Shown here: piece after piece, positions 32,701 to 33,577 of the stretch
How the letters are laid out: each line of letters opens with the position of its first letter
Numbering within the stretch: position 1 is the first letter of the stretch
DNA from: Cytophagales bacterium
GTDB lineage: Bacteria > Bacteroidota > Bacteroidia > Cytophagales > Spirosomataceae
Assembly: GCA_024742395.1 (NCBI GenBank)
Contig: JANSYO010000045.1
Location: 1-33,577, forward strand
DNA: 33,577 nucleotides
Reading direction: 5' to 3'
Program-made: the position numbers and the translations under genes
Notes under the pieces: generated by a model
The model's input: only the letters and a program-made list of their open reading frames with translations
Told to the model about the DNA's origin: nothing
Database searches by the model: none

Positions 32701-33211
32701 AGTAGGAAATAGCGAATTTATATCGGCCAGTACAGAGCAATCTTTTTGTCTGAACCCCAGAGCTCCATCTATCAGCTCAAATGAGGATGTTCTAACTGTA
32801 AGTACCAGCGGTGTTTTTCAGTGGTTTGTAAACGGAAATGCCATAGGAGGGCAAACCACAAACAGACAAATAACGGCGAATAGAAATGGAGATTGGTCTG
32901 TTAAGGCGGTAACAGATGATGGTTGTTCCAGTGGTTTTTCTAATTCCATCAATATTTTGAAGGTTTTAAGTACGGAGCCGATTCAAGAATCGGGAATAAG
33001 TGTATATCCAAACCCTACACAAGAAGTGGTCAGGATTAAGATGTTGACTGGTCAGCAATTCCAATCTGCAGAATTGACAAGTTTAAGCGGTAAAGAAATA
33101 CTCAAGTCTAATGTGCCTGAAATCAATATTTCAAGGCTTAGTAGCGGAACCTACTTGATTAAAGTTAAAACTGATAAAGGCGACGAAGTACAGAAGTTTG
33201 TTAAGAACTAA
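29750..33211 (+). CDS. Secreted M4 (thermolysin-family) metalloprotease with type IX sorting tail
   Basis: This 1153-residue multidomain protein begins with a signal peptide (MKSIIYTICLVFIIVNVNGQ). Residues about 90-260 are FTP/PepSY-type propeptide (RLKNVESELEILDTQFDE). The peptidase domain has HEMTH at 425-429 in DVAGHEMTHGVIEN, the third ligand E449 in GALNESFADIF, and catalytic H520 in DNGGVHINSGIPNHAFY. Residues about 570-900 have repeats with a TolB/WD-type beta-propeller look (YRVQIGGDGFDVISEG, PSITDDGTELFFVGD). Ig-like regions follow, then the C-terminal ISVYPNPTQEVVRIK ... KVKTDKGDEVQKFVKN, a type IX secretion tail. It is predicted to be secreted or surface-attached after propeptide removal. 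The start at 29750 gives the signal peptide at residue 1; a longer frame from 29687 starts inside the promoter. Confidence 0.9.
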   Translation: MKSIIYTICLVFIIVNVNGQKSFDSKYKSQTKKPVLTDEFQSINGAANQGFQGRMHSLVDTPIRQNLKYKVIKDPESEAIIYIENLEKSSSGQNLRKSAKAQAFEFMTALKLQTRLKNVESELEILDTQFDEKGNKHSKIQQKYKGIPIYGAEMMLHATETQVKTVNGRIWPSPEGLAVKAKISEKKAIEKALEYLGDKTIVNERAHNDLGIGHLGNTSELLIYPKDGAFKLAYEIVARPNTLERWVIFLDATTAEVIDSYNHTCTFDGFFNTKAKDLNGFTRDFSIIQKGTSYFMVDASKDMFDSQRSQLPNSPVGAIWTLDALNSRIDQEIRPSHVISNDGITWSPTAVSAHYNASICYDYYKSKFGRTSLNGKGGTIVSVINITDEDGKGMDNAFWNGEFMGYGNGNQGFKPLAGALDVAGHEMTHGVIENTARLEYRNQSGALNESFADIFATLIDREDWTLGEDVVKSNVFPSGALRSLENPNQGGQRDPGYQPKNMSQYVYLRDVPSEDNGGVHINSGIPNHAFYLFATGAGMNRDKAERVYYHALSNYMTRTSRFVDLRLAIIQSTKDLYGSGQELSAATSAFDQVGILDPGSGQQVPNETEQVIEVNPGEQFVIVYEPGSGNLYRVQIGGDGFDVISEGFGCKKKPSITDDGTELFFVGDNSRIYYVDLTVSPTTPQEVSQDATWDNVAISKDGKLLAALTTSQDARIYVFNLESNQQASFELYNPTYTEGVSTGEVLFADSFEWDYSGEYLIYDAFNRVQGIFGDLDYWDVGVLRAWDVSSNSFGDGQIQKIFTDLDDGDNIGNPTISKTNPNILAFDYLDSNSDQFYILGLNLNTGDLNLITENNTIGFPDYTISDSHLGYTAVGSVGEVVVTIPLNADKISAAGNSSRLFEGGEDKLAVFYAQGVRKLPTKKNQEIQFSSVGSQNAGAVINLSATSNSGLPVQFSLLQGDATLNGTRITLGTTPGKIVVQAYQVGNSEFISASTEQSFCLNPRAPSISSNEDVLTVSTSGVFQWFVNGNAIGGQTTNRQITANRNGDWSVKAVTDDGCSSGFSNSINILKVLSTEPIQESGISVYPNPTQEVVRIKMLTGQQFQSAELTSLSGKEILKSNVPEINISRLSSGTYLIKVKTDKGDEVQKFVKN

Positions 33212-33577
33212 TCAGAATTTGATGACTAATTTATGATGCGAATCTGAAAATTTGGAAGAGAGGTAGAATCTATAAGCTGCCTCTCTTTTTTTATTTGTAG
33301 ATACTTCTAATTGATTAATTCCCCTGTTTTTACAAAAGGTTTTTAGCTCAGTGACTACTTTTTTACCCAGACCTTTGTTTTGCTGAGAAGGGTCAATAAA
33401 GAACTCTTCTAATTCAGCAATTTCAGATGAATGATGCAAAGAGTCTTTAAAATGCAGGCTGCAAAAGCCTATGACTTTGAAGTTTAAGACTATATTAAAA
33501 TAAGCCCAGTCTGTTCTGACCAGGTTTTTTGTGAAAATCTCTTTGAATTGTTCAAAATCAAGTGTTTCATTCTCTAA
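33212..33577 (-). CDS. GNAT acetyltransferase, C-terminal part (runs off right edge)
   Basis: This frame is open to the right edge, giving 121 codons plus stop; the true start lies outside the window. The acetyl-CoA-binding signature is QQNKGLGKKVVTEL (Q/R-x-x-G-x-G/A), preceded by IAELEEFFIDPS, where the beta-4 strand and the conserved E-L-E-x-F-F-I-x-P are typical of GNAT proteins. The last strand is AAYRFYLSSKF (Y in the acid/base region). A TTG at 33439 (start of HHSSEIAELEE) could be mistaken for a start but cuts the fold in half. The substrate is unknown. Its stop directly abuts the M4 protease stop, and its 3' coding region holds the terminator of that gene. Confidence 0.85.
   Translation of the reverse strand, partial: LENETLDFEQFKEIFTKNLVRTDWAYFNIVLNFKVIGFCSLHFKDSLHHSSEIAELEEFFIDPSQQNKGLGKKVVTELKTFCKNRGINQLEVSTNKKREAAYRFYLSSKFSDSHHKLVIKF
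33256..33293 (+). terminator. Terminator of the M4 protease gene, nested in the GNAT gene
   Basis: AAGAGAGGTAG and CTGCCTCTCTT form an 11-bp stem (one G-U pair) with a 10-base loop, followed by a T-run (33286-33292). It lies 44 bases after the M4 stop and inside the convergent GNAT coding sequence (TNKKREAAYRFY). Confidence 0.85.

Noticed and set aside
33440-33577. Reading the right-edge GNAT as a short gene starting at TTG 33439
   Set aside because: The frame stays open to the window edge with GNAT-like sequence upstream, so the gene is cut by the window rather than short.

Overview
The window looks like chromosome of a Bacteroidota bacterium, most likely order Cytophagales (inference from gene content; no 16S gene is present). 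The evidence is a fused MurF-alanine racemase, a DUF4270-type lipoprotein, a type IX secretion sorting tail on an M4 protease, a bacillithiol-type YtxJ protein, and several promoters of the Bacteroidota form TTTG-N19-TAnnTTTG. Base composition is AT-rich and even, coding density is high, and I see no tRNA, rRNA, insertion sequence, CRISPR array or prophage.

Layout. 1-4.9 kb: the 5' end of a secreted WG-repeat protein, a 413-base gap holding a perfect 18-bp palindrome, an AHSA1/SRPBCC protein, an NADPH-FMN reductase, a GNAT acetyltransferase, and a two-gene molybdenum hydroxylase (Tat-exported large subunit plus 2Fe-2S subunit). 5-10.2 kb: murF-alr, divergent from a tatD / M1-peptidase pair. 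10.2-14.7 kb: folB behind a DivIVA/coiled-coil/helix-hairpin-helix protein, a WD40 protein divergent from a phosphopantetheinyl transferase, then ytxJ and panC. 14.8-17.2 kb: an MBOAT acyltransferase plus an SGNH-like protein, probably an exported-glycan O-acetylation pair; the MBOAT N-terminus is split by an apparent one-base frameshift. 17.2-22.8 kb: glmS, the DUF4270 lipoprotein, a short glycogen-synthase-like protein with only the N-terminal half of GT5, and an M61 peptidase. 22.9-25.9 kb: rpmH (51 codons), rnpA, an S41 C-terminal processing protease and tsaB. 26-29.5 kb: hpf, a secreted Ig/cadherin-like protein and a conserved protein of unknown function. 29.7-33.6 kb: a large secreted M4 metalloprotease and the 3' part of a GNAT acetyltransferase.

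Themes. Much of the window is cell-envelope and housekeeping metabolism: D-Ala and peptidoglycan precursors, amino sugars, surface O-acetylation, pantothenate and carrier-protein activation, folate, ribosome and tRNA maturation, and secreted proteolysis. Genes are tightly packed. Convergent pairs abut or overlap, and two terminators lie inside the coding sequence of the opposing gene. Several starts were placed downstream of the longest open frame because a promoter, signal peptide or family N-terminus shows the extension is not coding.

The most noteworthy points are the MBOAT frameshift, the DivIVA-HhH fusion, the truncated GT5 protein in its glmS/DUF4270 cluster, the unknown-function pair at 26.5-29.5 kb, the palindrome at 481-498, and the promoters and terminators nested in neighbouring coding sequence. 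I do not see a clear new defence or mobile system here.
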